NCBI GenBank assembly: GCA_021802945.1
Contig: JAJZRE010000002.1
Location: forward strand, 76,285-115,299
Direction of reading: 5' to 3'
Origin: Pseudomonadota bacterium
Lineage (GTDB): Bacteria; Pseudomonadota; Gammaproteobacteria; Burkholderiales; Thiobacillaceae
DNA: 39,015 bases
The notes beneath the pieces were generated by a model that saw only the letters and a program-made list of their open reading frames with translations, was not told where the DNA came from and made no database searches. The translations under genes and the position numbers were made by a program. Positions 21,462 through 30,578 of the stretch are shown here, one piece after another; position 1 is the stretch's first letter; every line of letters starts with the position of its first letter.

Positions 21462-21665
21462 TCAGATCCTGACGAAATAGGGAAGCGCGGTGAGAGCAGC
21501 CCCGATTGTGACGAGAAGGATCGTGTTGGAAACGAAATAGGGAAAGACCATGAGGGCCAGCCCGCTGAACAGGGGAACGAAGGCTTGCTGCTTCTTGCCG
21601 TAGAGAAAAAAGCCGAGTCCGATCGAGCCGAACAGCAATCCCCAGAGAAGTGACGACGTGCTCAA
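21462..21665 (-). CDS. Small membrane protein, conserved
   Basis: A 67-residue protein made almost wholly of three hydrophobic segments: SLLWGLLFGSIGLGFFLYGK, QQAFVPLFSGLALMVFPYFV and NTILLVTIGAALTALPYFV. I recognise a widespread family of small inner-membrane proteins with LLWGLLFGSIGLGFF and GLALMVFPYFVSN; some are labelled amino-acid transport proteins without support. The start is probably TTG 21665, with GGAGG five bases upstream. GTG 21677 would put the ribosome site inside the gene. Confidence 0.8.
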   Translation of the reverse strand: MSTSSLLWGLLFGSIGLGFFLYGKKQQAFVPLFSGLALMVFPYFVSNTILLVTIGAALTALPYFVRI

Positions 21666-21819
21666 TCGGACCTCCACATTTCAAGTTTGATGTTTCTTTA
21701 GCATAGGCCAGCCGTCCCTCGACAGTCTGGCGGGCTGATGGAATCGACCTGCGCACGTCCGTCCGGTTCCGCCATGCGGCCGGGACTGCCCCCTGCGCAG
21801 ATACGAATGCATCGCCGTT

Positions 21820-22404
21820 CTAGGTGCGATCCGCCAGATCGGCCACCTGATCCACATCCCGCATGATCCCGGGATCGTCCGTCTCGCACCGCACGATCGC
21901 TTCGGGAAAGGCCGTCACGATCCGCCGTGCCCCTTCGTCGCCGGTCAGCGCCGCGAGTTGCGCACCCCACCGGCGGGCAAAGCCTACCGGGTGTCCCCGG
22001 CGCCCTTGGCATTCCGGGATGACGATGCTGCCGCCGGCGCGCAGCGCGGCAGCCACGCGGCCGTAGCTGGCGGGCGCGATGTAGGGCATGTCCGCCAGCG
22101 CGATGATCCAGCCGGCGGCATCCGCCGCGGCGCGGACGCCTGCGGCCAGGCTGTGGCCCATGCCGAGGCGGGCGTCTGGGCTGACGACGAGCTCGAAGCC
22201 TTCCGCAGCCAGCCGGTCCGCCAGCCGATCGCCGCCCGGTCGCACCACCGCCACTACGCGGTCGCAGGCCGGTCGCAGCCGCCGCGCGGCGGCCAGCCCC
22301 AGCGGGGTGGCGTCGGCCAGCGGATGCAGCAGCTTGTCGCTGCCGAAGCGGGCGCTGCTGCCGGCGGCCAGCAGGACCCCGACGATGGGCCCGGGCGGCG
22401 TCAT
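21820..22404 (-). CDS. mocA: Molybdenum cofactor cytidylyltransferase (MocA-like)
   Basis: This 194-residue nucleotidyltransferase has the N-terminal [20 protein letters not shown] signature (GxxLAAGxSxRxG...K). It continues with [30 protein letters not shown] and [17 protein letters not shown]. MocA transfers CMP onto molybdopterin to make the cytosine dinucleotide cofactor used by xanthine-oxidase-family enzymes. Its position at the end of an operon with such an enzyme fits. The ATG at 22404 overlaps the xdhC-like stop by four bases. Confidence 0.9.
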   Translation of the reverse strand: MTPPGPIVGVLLAAGSSARFGSDKLLHPLADATPLGLAAARRLRPACDRVVAVVRPGGDRLADRLAAEGFELVVSPDARLGMGHSLAAGVRAAADAAGWIIALADMPYIAPASYGRVAAALRAGGSIVIPECQGRRGHPVGFARRWGAQLAALTGDEGARRIVTAFPEAIVRCETDDPGIMRDVDQVADLADRT

Positions 22405-23414
22405 CCGGCTCGCTCGATACGGCAGCCGGAGCGGTCCGCCGTGGCTTGGCGCGCCGCCGCCGTGGCGGGCTGGGCGCCGTTCTTGATCGCGGTGATCTCG
22501 GCGAGGATGGAGACGGCGATTTCCGGCGGCGTGCGGCTGCCGATGGGCAGGCCCACGGGGCCATGCAGCCGCGCCACCTCGGCATCCGAGAGGTCGAAGT
22601 GCTGCAGCAGCCGTTCCCGGCGCCGGGCGTTGTTGGCGCGCGAGCCGAGGGCGCCGACGTAGAAAGCCGGCGACTTCAGGGCTTCCAGCAGGGCCATGTC
22701 GTCGAGCTTGGGGTCGTGGGTCAGGGCCACCACCGCACTGCGGGGATCGAGGGCCAGATCCACCACTGCGTTGTCCGGCATGCCAGCGATCAGCGTGGCG
22801 CCCTGGACGTCCCAGCCGGCGCTGTATTCGATCCGCGGGTCGCAGACCCGCACCTGGTAGTCCAGCGCCTGCGCCATGGATGCGAGGTAGCGGGATATCT
22901 GGCCGGCGCCGATGATCAGCAGGCGCCAGGCGGGGCCGTGCAGGGTGGTCAGGCAACGTCCGTCCCAGCTGAGCTGGTCGCTGCGGCAGCCGTCGCGGAT
23001 GGCCACCGTGCCGGCGTCGAGATCCACCGTGCGCAGCGCCAGCTGCCCGGCGGCGATGCGTTGCGCCAGCTCGTTCAACAGGGCAAGGTCGGGTGCCGGT
23101 TCGATCACCAGTTCGAGGACGCCGCCGCAGGGCAGGCCGAAGCGGTGCGTCTCGTCCGGTGTCACCCCGTAGCGCTGGAGAAACGGCCGGGTGCCGCGGA
23201 ACTCGCCGGCGGCCATGCGGGCGATCAGGTCGTCCTCGATGCAGCCGCCGGATACCGAGCCCTGCACCCGGCCGTCGTCGCGCAGCGCCATCCAGGAACC
23301 GGGGGGGCGCGGCGCCGAGCCCCAGGTGCGGGCCACGGTGACGAGGGCGTAGCGATGGCCATCGCCCGCCCAGCGACGGGCCGCTGCCAGCACCTCGCTG
23401 TCCTGGCTGTCCAT
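22401..23414 (-). CDS. xdhC: XdhC/CoxI family molybdoenzyme maturation factor
   Basis: This 337-residue protein belongs to the XdhC/CoxI family, which inserts the sulfurated molybdenum cofactor into hydroxylases. The N-terminal domain has [20 protein letters not shown] and [16 protein letters not shown]. The C-terminal Rossmann-like domain has [33 protein letters not shown] and [22 protein letters not shown] 23414 lies two bases after the stop of the large subunit gene. The longer open frame upstream overlaps that gene and is not used. Confidence 0.93.
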   Translation of the reverse strand: MDSQDSEVLAAARRWAGDGHRYALVTVARTWGSAPRPPGSWMALRDDGRVQGSVSGGCIEDDLIARMAAGEFRGTRPFLQRYGVTPDETHRFGLPCGGVLELVIEPAPDLALLNELAQRIAAGQLALRTVDLDAGTVAIRDGCRSDQLSWDGRCLTTLHGPAWRLLIIGAGQISRYLASMAQALDYQVRVCDPRIEYSAGWDVQGATLIAGMPDNAVVDLALDPRSAVVALTHDPKLDDMALLEALKSPAFYVGALGSRANNARRRERLLQHFDLSDAEVARLHGPVGLPIGSRTPPEIAVSILAEITAIKNGAQPATAAARQATADRSGCRIERAG

Positions 23415-23416
23415 GC

Positions 23417-25618
23417 TCAGGCGGCCAGTTCGGCGGAATTGAAGGGCAGGCGGGTGAGATGCTTGCCGGTCGCGGCGGCGATGGCGTTGGCCACCGCCGG
23501 GGCGGCGGGCGGCACGCCGGGCTCGCCGATGCCGGTGGGCGCTGCGGTCGAGGGCACGATATGCACGTCCACCACCGGCATCTCGTGGATGCGCAATGGC
23601 GGATAGCCGTCGAAGTTGCCCTGTACCACGTGGCCTTCCTTGAGCGTGATCTCGCCATGCAGGGCGGCCGAGAGGGCGAAGCCGACGGCGCCTTCCACCT
23701 GGGCGCGGACGTTGTCCGGGTTGATGGCGATGCCGCAATCCACCGCGCAGACCATGCGGTCGACCTTGACGCTGCCGTCCCGGGCGACCGTCACCTCGGC
23801 CACCTCGGCGACGAAGGTATTGAAGGACTCATGCACCGCCACGCCGCGGCCGCGGCGTTCGCCGGGCAAGCCCGGCTTCAGCGGCGTGCCCCAGCCGGCC
23901 TTCTCGGCCGCCAGCTTCAGCACACCGGCGTGGCGCGGGTGCCGGGCGAGGAGTTCCAGGCGCAGCGCCACCGGATCCCTGCCCATCGCCGCAGCCACCT
24001 GGTCGAGAAAGGTCTCGGTGGAATAGGCGGTGTGGGAGGAGCCGACCGAGCGCCACCACAGCACCGGCACCGGGATGTCCTGCGGCGTGTGCAGATCCAC
24101 CTTCATGTTGGGAATGGCGTAGGGCAGGTTGGCGGCGCCCTCCACCGACACCAGGTCGATGCCGTCCTTGATCATGCCGCTCGCGAAGGGCGAACCGGCC
24201 ATGATCGACTGGCCCACCAGTCGATGGCGCCAGCCGGACAGCTGCCCGTTTCCGTCCACGGCGGCCTCCAGCGCATGGTGGAACAACGGCCGGTAGTAGC
24301 CCGCGCGCATGTCGTCCTCGCGCATCCAGACCAGCTTCACCGGGGCCTTGCCGCCGATCGCCTTGACGATGTGGGCAGCCTCCAGCACGTAGTCGGACTG
24401 GCTGCTGGCGCGCCGGCCGAAGCTGCCGCCGGCATACAGCATGTGGATGCTCACCTGCTCCGGCTTGAGGCCGAACAGGCCGGCCAGCGCGTGCTGATCG
24501 CCGGTCTGCATCTGCTCGCCGTTCCATACCTCGCAGCGTCCGTCGCCGAGCCGGATCACGCAGTTCATCGGCTCCATCGCGGCGTGCGCCAGATAGGGGA
24601 AGTCGTAGCTGGCGCGGATGACTTTTGCGGCCTTGCCGAAGGCCTGACCCGCGTCGCCGCTCTGATGGGCGACGAGGCCCGGCGTCTTCGCCAGTTCCCG
24701 GTAGCGGGCGAGGATCTCGTCGCTGCCGAGTTTGAAGGCTTGGCTTTCGTCCCAGCTTACCGAGAGCGCGTCGCGCCCCTTCTTCGCGCTCCAGGTGTCG
24801 GTCGCCAGCACCGCCACCCCCTGGGGGATCTGCACCACGTCGACCACGCCCTTCACCGCCCTGGCGCGGCCGGCGTCGAAGGATTTGACCGTGGCGCCGA
24901 AGCGCGGCGGGTGGGCCACCACCGCCACCAGCATGCCCGGCAACTGCACGTCCTGGGTGAAGCGGGCCTGGCCGCTGGTCTTGTCGGCGCTGTCCTTGCG
25001 CTTCGCCTGCTTGCCGATCAGGCGGAAATCCTTCGGATTCTTCAATTTCAGGTCCGTGGGCACGGGCAGCGTTGCCGCAGCCACGGCGAGTTCGCCGAAC
25101 GTGGCGCGGCGCTTCGACTTCGCATGGCTGACTACGCCGTCGCGCACCGCGATCTCGGTGGCGGGCACGCGCCACTTGATTGCCGCAGCACTGACCAGCA
25201 TGGCGCGCCCGGCTGCGCCGGCGCGGCGCATCTGCTCCCAGGAATTGGCCATGGCGGTGCTGCCGCCGGTCCCCTGCGCGGGGCCCCAGAACAGGTTGTT
25301 GTAGCGCCCGGCGTCGGCCGGCGCGCCTTCGACGCGCACCGTGTTCCAGTCTGCGTCCAGTTCTTCCGCCAGAATCGTGGCGAGCCCGGTGTAGGTGCCC
25401 TGGCCCATTTCAAGGTGCTTCGAAATCACCGTCACGCTGTTGTCGGTGCCGATGCGGAGGAAGGCGTTGGGTTCGAAATGGATCGGCCCGACCGCGCCTT
25501 CGCCGGCCTTGCCGGGACCGGCAGCCGGCGCGGCGAGGGCGGGCAGGCAGAAACCGAGCGTAAGGCCGGCGCTGCCTTGCAGGAAGCGACGGCGGCTGAG
25601 ATTTTCAATGGTGTTCAT
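23417..25618 (-). CDS. Molybdenum hydroxylase large subunit (IorB-like), Tat-exported
   Basis: This 733-residue protein is the Mo-cofactor subunit of a xanthine-oxidase-family enzyme of the isoquinoline 1-oxidoreductase beta / aldehyde dehydrogenase subgroup. It begins with a twin-arginine signal ([20 protein letters not shown]). Mo-site segments include [56 protein letters not shown] and, near the C-terminus, [18 protein letters not shown] with the catalytic Glu. The substrate cannot be told from sequence (N-heterocycle or aldehyde). ATG 25618 has AGGAG upstream. It is the second gene of an iorA-iorB-xdhC-mocA operon. Confidence 0.92.
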   Translation of the reverse strand: MNTIENLSRRRFLQGSAGLTLGFCLPALAAPAAGPGKAGEGAVGPIHFEPNAFLRIGTDNSVTVISKHLEMGQGTYTGLATILAEELDADWNTVRVEGAPADAGRYNNLFWGPAQGTGGSTAMANSWEQMRRAGAAGRAMLVSAAAIKWRVPATEIAVRDGVVSHAKSKRRATFGELAVAAATLPVPTDLKLKNPKDFRLIGKQAKRKDSADKTSGQARFTQDVQLPGMLVAVVAHPPRFGATVKSFDAGRARAVKGVVDVVQIPQGVAVLATDTWSAKKGRDALSVSWDESQAFKLGSDEILARYRELAKTPGLVAHQSGDAGQAFGKAAKVIRASYDFPYLAHAAMEPMNCVIRLGDGRCEVWNGEQMQTGDQHALAGLFGLKPEQVSIHMLYAGGSFGRRASSQSDYVLEAAHIVKAIGGKAPVKLVWMREDDMRAGYYRPLFHHALEAAVDGNGQLSGWRHRLVGQSIMAGSPFASGMIKDGIDLVSVEGAANLPYAIPNMKVDLHTPQDIPVPVLWWRSVGSSHTAYSTETFLDQVAAAMGRDPVALRLELLARHPRHAGVLKLAAEKAGWGTPLKPGLPGERRGRGVAVHESFNTFVAEVAEVTVARDGSVKVDRMVCAVDCGIAINPDNVRAQVEGAVGFALSAALHGEITLKEGHVVQGNFDGYPPLRIHEMPVVDVHIVPSTAAPTGIGEPGVPPAAPAVANAIAAATGKHLTRLPFNSAELAA

Positions 25619-25627
25619 CGCACGCTC

Positions 25628-26086
25628 CTAGACGAGGGCCTTCGCCGCTTCGTGGATCGCCGCCCGGATGCGGACGTAGGTCGCGCAGCGGCACAGGTTG
25701 CCGGACATGGCGTTGTCGATGTCGCTATCGCTGGGCTTGCGGTTCCGGCTCAAGAGCGCCACCGCGCTCATGATCTGCCCGGACTGGCAGTAGCCGCACT
25801 GCACCACGTCCAGTGTGCGCCAGGCCTCCTGCACCGCCTTGCCGACGCGGTGCTTGTCCACCGTCTCGATGGTGGTGATCTTGCGGCCGGCCACCGCCGA
25901 CACCGGCACCGAGCAGGATCGCATCGGCGCGCCGTCCACAAGCACCGTGCAGGCGCCGCAGAGCGCCTCGCCGCAGCCGTATTTGGTTCCGGTCAGATGC
26001 AGCGTGTCGCGCAACGCCCAGAGCAGCGGCGTATCGGGTGTCACATCGAGTTGCTGCTGTTTTCCATTTACGTCGAGCTGGATCAT
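25628..26086 (-). CDS. [2Fe-2S] small subunit of molybdenum hydroxylase (IorA-like)
   Basis: The 152-residue subunit carries two [2Fe-2S] clusters. The plant-ferredoxin-type ligands are in KYGCGEALCGACTVLVDGAP plus a later RSC, and the helical-domain ligands are in QCGYCQSGQIM and NLCRCATYVRIRAAI. It passes electrons from the Mo subunit to an acceptor, probably a cytochrome c in IorAB-type enzymes that lack an FAD subunit. No FAD subunit gene is present here. ATG 26086 is chosen because GAGGAG sits eight bases before it; TTG 26092 would be too close to that site. The small subunit has no Tat signal and would be co-exported with its partner. Confidence 0.93.
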   Translation of the reverse strand: MIQLDVNGKQQQLDVTPDTPLLWALRDTLHLTGTKYGCGEALCGACTVLVDGAPMRSCSVPVSAVAGRKITTIETVDKHRVGKAVQEAWRTLDVVQCGYCQSGQIMSAVALLSRNRKPSDSDIDNAMSGNLCRCATYVRIRAAIHEAAKALV

Positions 26087-26184
26087 GTGCAAGGCTCCTC
26101 TGGGGATGAATGAAGATCAGGCCGGTCCGGGCGGCGGGCAAGGCGTCGACCGGCAGTCGAATCTAGACTCATTGTCGTACCTGA

Positions 26185-26469
26185 TCAACAGGTTGAGCGC
26201 ATATCTTTATTGCGTGTCTCGGATTCCGGATGCGTGTTTCGCTTGCGAAGGTTGCCTTGCCACTGGCATCCGGGTTGGGTGCAGCGAAACCGCCGCTGTC
26301 TGATGAATACATTCAGGATGCGGTCGATGAAACGGCGGCGGATCCGTATCAGGCCGTGCTGTCCGCACGCCGGGCAGGCGTAGGCGTCGGAACCGGCGGC
26401 GCGGGGTGCGGCATGGCCTCTGTTGCGAGGCGTGCGCGCATTCGCCGACGAGCGGGCATGATCGGTCAT
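26185..26469 (-). CDS. Small Cys-rich (zinc-ribbon-like) protein
   Basis: The C-terminal half of this 94-residue protein has YACPACGQHGLIRIRRRFID followed by RRFRCTQPGCQWQGNLR. The two cysteine pairs, CPxC and C-x4-C, would form a zinc ribbon. The N-terminal part (MTDHARSSANARTPRNRGHA) is charged and probably disordered. Arg and Lys are frequent, which fits nucleic acid or envelope binding, but the function is unknown. The start at ATG 26469 is uncertain because the ribosome site is weak; the frame is open to 26790. Confidence 0.6.
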   Translation of the reverse strand: MTDHARSSANARTPRNRGHAAPRAAGSDAYACPACGQHGLIRIRRRFIDRILNVFIRQRRFRCTQPGCQWQGNLRKRNTHPESETRNKDMRSTC

Positions 26470-26635
26470 GCCGAAGTCCCTGGCAAGAATTGGATTGATG
26501 TTAGGCAAGGCGGGGAAAAACGTTCGGTCACGTTCGTCGAAAATACGATGGTGTCGTTGCAGCCAGGCTGGCAGGAGGATGGACCCCACCCACGTCCGCC
26601 CGGTTCCGGCTTGGCTTCCGTGAAATGGCCAAGCG

Positions 26636-27691
26636 TCAGCGCGGCGGGTTCGGCGGCGCTGCGTCGTTGGCCTCGATGCCATAGGGTTCGAAGCCGTATT
26701 TTTCCGGCTTGATGGACGCGATGATCCGGTCGAGGCTGGGCGCGCCGAGGCTGACGGGGACCGGAATGATCCGCCCCGCCTCAACCGCATGGCGCACGCG
26801 CGTCCAATCGGTTTCCGGTGTGTAGCGCGTCACCGCATCGATCGCCCGCATGAGCAGATCGCCCTGATCGCCCGGATACTCGTTGACGGGTTTGGACACG
26901 CTGAGGTAGAGCGTGCGGCCCCTTTTACCCACCAGCAACGGTTGATTGATGATTCTCACCGGCGTACCGGCCGGTGCCCGCGGAAAAAGGTAGGCTGCAT
27001 TCTCCGGATACAGGTGAATGCAGCCATGACTCACTTGCATGCCCACGCCCCACGGCCGGTTGGTGCCGTGAATGAAGATTTGCGAAAACCCGGTTTCCAT
27101 GGCGAGCATGCCCATGGGATTGTTGGGGCCGGGCGGAAAATAGTCCGGGAAATTGGCCTCGCCCTGACTGCGGTGTTCCGCCTGAATGTTCTTGGGCACG
27201 ATCCAGGCAGGGTCCTTGTACTTGGCGATGATGCGGGTGCTGCCCAAAGGCGTGGGCCAGCCGGGGCGCGCAATGCCGACAGGGAAGGTCACCACCGTCG
27301 CCGGCTCATTGGCCTTGTGGCGCGGGAAATAGTACAGTCGGCGTTGCGGAATGTTCACGACGATGCCGATCCAGGGTCGTGGCGGCAGGACGAATTCGGT
27401 GGGTACGACAATCGGGGTTCCCTCGCCGGGCACCCAGACCGAAACCCCGGGATTGGCGGCGGTGATTTCCTCGTAGCCGAGGTCATAATGGCGTGCGATG
27501 TCCAACAAGGTATTGCGGGAATCAGCGGTCACCACACGAATGTGACCGACGATGGTGCTGCCATCGGTGGGCAGCAGGAAGGTCGCGCCCCAGCCCGGAA
27601 TGGACCAGCACAAGAGCAGCAGCACGAGCCCATGCAAATCGCGAAACGGACGCGCCGCCGCAGGTGGAGTCGGAAAGGCTATTCTTTTCAT
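26636..27691 (-). CDS. LysM/YkuD L,D-transpeptidase (ErfK/YbiS-like)
   Basis: This 351-residue exported protein would cross-link peptidoglycan or attach lipoproteins to it. Signal segment: HGLVLLLLCWSIPGWGA. A LysM-like domain follows (IRVVTADSRNTLLDIARHYD to IVVPTEFVLP). The YkuD catalytic domain holds IFIHGTNRPWGVGMQVSHGC with the active-site Cys. The residue after the catalytic Cys-Ile is His (SHGCIHLYPENA), where the family usually has Arg. ATG 27691 lies only nine bases from the start of a divergent YkuD gene, so each gene's leader is inside the other's coding region. Confidence 0.9.
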   Translation of the reverse strand: MKRIAFPTPPAAARPFRDLHGLVLLLLCWSIPGWGATFLLPTDGSTIVGHIRVVTADSRNTLLDIARHYDLGYEEITAANPGVSVWVPGEGTPIVVPTEFVLPPRPWIGIVVNIPQRRLYYFPRHKANEPATVVTFPVGIARPGWPTPLGSTRIIAKYKDPAWIVPKNIQAEHRSQGEANFPDYFPPGPNNPMGMLAMETGFSQIFIHGTNRPWGVGMQVSHGCIHLYPENAAYLFPRAPAGTPVRIINQPLLVGKRGRTLYLSVSKPVNEYPGDQGDLLMRAIDAVTRYTPETDWTRVRHAVEAGRIIPVPVSLGAPSLDRIIASIKPEKYGFEPYGIEANDAAPPNPPR

Positions 27692-27700
27692 GGGCAGGTC

Positions 27701-28252
27701 ATGAGATCCCTGGCGGTGCTGTTTGCCGTCGTCCTTGCGGGTCCCGCAGCGTCATGGGCACGTGAGGCACAACCCTGGATTCTCGTCGATACGCGGACGC
27801 TTACCCTGACGGTTCTTGCCGCAGAAAACCACGTCCTGGTTCGTTTCCGCAACATTGCAATCGGCAGCGGAGGCGTTGCCGATTCGCATCTCCGCGGCGA
27901 CGAAACCACGCCGCGGGGCATTTTCCATGTGTCCTGGGTCTATCGGCACAGCCGTTTCGGCACGTTCTACGGTCTCGATTATCCCTCGGCGCGCATCGCC
28001 CGCCGCGCCTATGCCGAAGGAAGCATCAGCCGCGCAGAATACGACGCCATCGTCCAGGCCTTGCGGCAACATGGCACCCCGCCTCAGGACACGCCGCTCG
28101 GCGGTCAGCTGGGGATCCATGGTATCGGCCGCGGCGACCCGGACGTCCAGCAGGCGGTCAACTGGACCGACGGCTGCGTTGCGCTCAACAACCGGCAGAT
28201 CCGGCAGCTGGCGCGCTGGATACACGTGGGCACCCGGGTGGTCATCCGCTGA
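27701..28252 (+). CDS. Second YkuD-domain L,D-transpeptidase, short
   Basis: A 183-residue periplasmic protein. The signal peptide MRSLAVLFAVVLAGPAASWA is followed by a YkuD domain. RGIFHVSWVYRHSRFGTFYG and GGQLGIHGIGRGDP lead to the catalytic NWTDGCVALNNRQI with the active Cys. The protein resembles the YafK/ErfK branch with TDGCVAL. The ATG at 27701 begins the signal peptide; the frame upstream is antisense to the other transpeptidase and is ignored. The ribosome site (GGGCAGG) is weak and overlaps the N-terminus of the divergent gene. Confidence 0.88.
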   Translation: MRSLAVLFAVVLAGPAASWAREAQPWILVDTRTLTLTVLAAENHVLVRFRNIAIGSGGVADSHLRGDETTPRGIFHVSWVYRHSRFGTFYGLDYPSARIARRAYAEGSISRAEYDAIVQALRQHGTPPQDTPLGGQLGIHGIGRGDPDVQQAVNWTDGCVALNNRQIRQLARWIHVGTRVVIR

Positions 28253-28317
28253 AATGCGTTTCGCGCGGCGCGAGGGGCAGGGAGGCGTTTGCATCCCCGC
28301 CCCCCGACCGGCAGCGA

Positions 28318-28656
28318 CTATTTCTGCATGGTCTTCTTGAACATGCGGTCGATCTTTTCAGCCAGTTTGTCGACCTCCTGCATGGCCTTGTCGGCTTCGG
28401 CCTTTGCCGCATCGGCCGTCGACTTGGCGTCTTCGGCGGTCGAATTCGCCTGGTCGGCCTTCTGGGACGCCTGGGCGGCGGCTGACTTGGCGGCATTGGC
28501 ATTGGCGTTGGCCTCGTCAGCCTTCTGCATCGCCTGGTCGGCTGTGGCCTGTGCCTTGTTCATCGCATCGGTCGTGGCGCACCCGCCCAGCAAAGCAAGG
28601 CTGAAAAGCGAGGTGCCAAGGAGGGAAAGCATCTTGTACGAGCGTGTCTGGTTCAT
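28318..28656 (-). CDS. Alanine-zipper outer-membrane lipoprotein (Lpp/OprI-like)
   Basis: A 112-residue lipoprotein with signal peptide and lipobox (LALLGGC, mature Cys at about 29), then a long helix of Ala-rich heptads from ATTDAMNKAQATADQAM to the C-terminus. The end DRMFKKTMQK has a terminal Lys as in Lpp, where that lysine is joined to peptidoglycan by L,D-transpeptidases. Two YkuD genes lie directly alongside, which makes a functional link plausible but unproven. ATG 28656 has GGAG seven bases upstream; earlier in-frame codons lack this. Confidence 0.88.
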   Translation of the reverse strand: MNQTRSYKMLSLLGTSLFSLALLGGCATTDAMNKAQATADQAMQKADEANANANAAKSAAAQASQKADQANSTAEDAKSTADAAKAEADKAMQEVDKLAEKIDRMFKKTMQK

Positions 28657-28806
28657 GTTTTTCTCCGTAGTCAAGTTTCCTGGAAAACGCCGCACAGGCA
28701 GGACGCGGCCAATAGTCGATTCAGTCAGTCCGCCAGGACACGGTCCGCCTGAACGCTTACCTGAAATAAGCAGGATGTAGAAGTTAAAAATAGAACTTGG
28801 TTCCAC

Positions 28807-29079
28807 GCTTGGCTACACAAAATTGGCCGGAGGGCGGGCCAAAGCCGGAATTTCACCCCATCGGGTGCCGGCCGCGCGAAATTCGTGTTGCGGAGTGCCA
28901 TTGAAAACAAGGGCTTGGGTCCCGCGTGACGCCGGGCAAGACGAGGGCGGCTTTTTTCCGAATAGCGGACACGCCCGGGCAAATCCCGATTTTCCGGCAT
29001 CCGGACGATGGGGGAGTCCGGTTGCGCCATGAACGGTGCCGTCGCACGACCCATGGCAAGATACTGCTTGACGGACAAT
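28807..29079. other. Gene-free spacer
   Basis: These 273 bases between the lipoprotein and DUF1003 genes contain only short frames without ribosome sites or family similarity. The spacer contains no repeat that I can pair inside the window. It should contain the reverse-strand promoter of the lipoprotein gene, but no clear hexamers were found. Confidence 0.5.
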
Positions 29080-29934
29080 TCACTCCTTCTGCGGCTTCGG
29101 GGGGGCTTTGGCGTTGCGGATCAACTCGTCCACGTCGTCGATCTTGTCGTGCAGCAGGTTGATCCGGTGGGCGAGGCCCTGGATTTCGACATGCGCCCGT
29201 CGATTGACGTCGAAATCGAGTTCGCTGCGCAGGCGATCCTTCTTGTCCTGGCGGTTCTGGCTCATCATGATGATGGGGGCCTGAATCGCGGCGAGCATCG
29301 AAAGAAACAGGTTGAGCAGGATGAACGGGTAGGGGTCCCAGGCCTTGCTGCCGAGTTCGACGTTGATCGCCGAATACACGGCGAGGACCAGCGCAAATGC
29401 GATGATGAACGTCCAGGAGCCGCCAAAACTGGCCACCATGTCGGCCACCCGCTCGCTCAGGGTTTCCGCCTCCTCGATCAGGTCGTTCGGATTGCGCGCG
29501 GCGCGCAGGCGAACCAGCCTTTCCGCAGCATGAAACTGCTTGCCGAGCACGGTCATCAGATCCAGCCCGGCATCCGGCTTCTTCCTGAGCAAGACGACGA
29601 TGTCGTTCAGGTCCACCTCGATGCACTCGGTCGCCTCGATCGCGGTGGCGTCGGTCTGATGCGGCGTCTGCGCGAGCATCGACGCAAAGCCGAACACCTC
29701 GCCATGAACCGGGACGCCCAGTTGCACGACCTGGTTATCCTCGTCGATGGTCGTGATCTGGACCGAGCCGGACACCATGACGAAGGCATGCGAGCTCGGC
29801 TCGCCCATCTTGTAGATGCGCTGGCGCGGTGCAAAGCTGCGCAGTTCGACCTGGCTGGCGAGCACGGCCAGTTCTTCGTCATCGAGCAAGGCAAACAGCG
29901 GTACTGCTTTGAGGACATCAGGAGTACAGGCCAT
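29080..29934 (-). CDS. Cyclic-nucleotide-binding / DUF1003 membrane protein
   Basis: This 284-residue protein fuses a CRP-like cNMP-binding domain (about residues 5-120: PLFALLDDEELAVLASQVEL, RIYKMGEPSSHAFVMVSGSV, VHGEVFGFASML) to a DUF1003 membrane module. DUF1003 has two transmembrane helices (WTFIIAFALVLAVYSAINV and PFILLNLFLSMLAAIQAPII) followed by MMSQNRQDKKDRL. A C-terminal coiled coil (about 245-275) completes it. The usual nucleotide-contact Arg of the phosphate cassette is not obvious, so ligand binding is uncertain. ATG 29934 is chosen; TTG 29937 is an alternative. Role unknown. Confidence 0.85.
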   Translation of the reverse strand: MACTPDVLKAVPLFALLDDEELAVLASQVELRSFAPRQRIYKMGEPSSHAFVMVSGSVQITTIDEDNQVVQLGVPVHGEVFGFASMLAQTPHQTDATAIEATECIEVDLNDIVVLLRKKPDAGLDLMTVLGKQFHAAERLVRLRAARNPNDLIEEAETLSERVADMVASFGGSWTFIIAFALVLAVYSAINVELGSKAWDPYPFILLNLFLSMLAAIQAPIIMMSQNRQDKKDRLRSELDFDVNRRAHVEIQGLAHRINLLHDKIDDVDELIRNAKAPPKPQKE

Positions 29935-30290
29935 CAATCACCCCGGGTATCGGATTAACAACACAGTCATTATTGGCGAAGTTGCACGCGCAATCGCGTG
30001 GGGGGAGGCCTTTTTTGGCATCGAGTTCAAAAACGGGGCAGATGCGGCGCAAGAACCTGGAAGCACGCGAACTCGGCGCCAGCGAAACAATCGCCTGGAT
30101 GCCAAGGGGGCGGGCAGGGCACGACGAGGCCGGGTTTCTATCAAATCCATTCTTGTCGATACGCCAGGATATTCTGTCGAACAAGCCATGAGGTTCGCAA
30201 TTGGACATTCTGGTAGCGCTGGCTGAAAACGTATCCGATCTGAGGGCAAACACCGAGTTGGGGAGGACGGCGGCCTTGTCGAAATTAGAC

Positions 30291-30458
30291 GAATATATTC
30301 AGTAGGTTATTGATTTTTCATGATGGAAGAAATAGGCCTTCCCACTGTGAAGCCGCCTTTCTGGCCAATATTATCAATATATTTCAATTGGTTATGTTGT
30401 TTATTGCATGTTTCGAGCGAACAAATTCAACTTCCAGATGTTATCGGTAATTCGATAA
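30291..30458 (+). promoter_or_regulatory. Cluster of palindromes and an IHF-like site upstream of a sigma-54 promoter
   Basis: Three elements precede the carbonic-anhydrase-like gene. GAATATATTC (30291-30300) is a perfect palindrome. TATCAATATATTT (30372-30384) matches the IHF consensus WATCAANNNNTTR at all positions but the last. TTATCG-gtaatt-CGATAA (30441-30458) is a perfect six-base inverted repeat. A bent-DNA site with palindromic activator sites upstream is the usual architecture for enhancer-dependent sigma-54 promoters. Binding proteins are inferred. Confidence 0.5.
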
Positions 30459-30486
30459 GCCTATGTTATTGCTGCAATTTTCAAAA

Positions 30487-30502
30487 TGGCATGATGCATG
30501 CT
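30487..30502 (+). promoter_or_regulatory. Sigma-54 (-24/-12) promoter
   Basis: TGGCATGATGCATGCT matches the sigma-54 consensus TGGCACRNNNNTTGCW except at two positions, and keeps the essential GG and GC exactly ten bases apart. Transcription would start near 30513 and give a leader of about 100 bases before the gene at 30615. An apparent sigma-54 activator gene lies downstream on the same strand. Confidence 0.6.
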
Positions 30503-30513
30503 TGAGGGGGTGT

Positions 30514-30578
30514 GCGGGAAAAACTCCCGCTACCATTCCCCTCGTGCTGCTTGCGAAGCAATCAGGCTGCTCGAGGGG
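30514..30578 (+). promoter_or_regulatory. Structured leader with two hairpins
   Basis: GCGGGA (30514-30519) and TCCCGC (30525-30530) form a perfect six-base stem at the predicted transcript start. CCCCTCG (30538-30544) pairs with CGAGGGG (30572-30578), and between them TGCTT-gcg-AAGCA (30549-30561) forms a second stem. No known riboswitch class is recognised. They could protect the mRNA or act as an attenuator. Confidence 0.4.

Noticed and set aside
23459..26113. 884-residue open frame on the forward strand
   Set aside because: It is antisense to the Tat-signalled molybdenum hydroxylase genes, which have clear cofactor motifs; the frame is a codon-bias shadow.
30320..30505. 61-residue forward frame in the A/T-rich regulatory region
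   Set aside because: It has no ribosome site, contains the IHF-like site, the inverted repeat and the sigma-54 promoter, and resembles no family.
30514..30578. tRNA gene or tRNA 3' end serving as an ICE attachment site
   Set aside because: The hairpins resemble a T-arm only loosely; there is no TTCGA loop, acceptor stem or CCA context that completes a cloverleaf.
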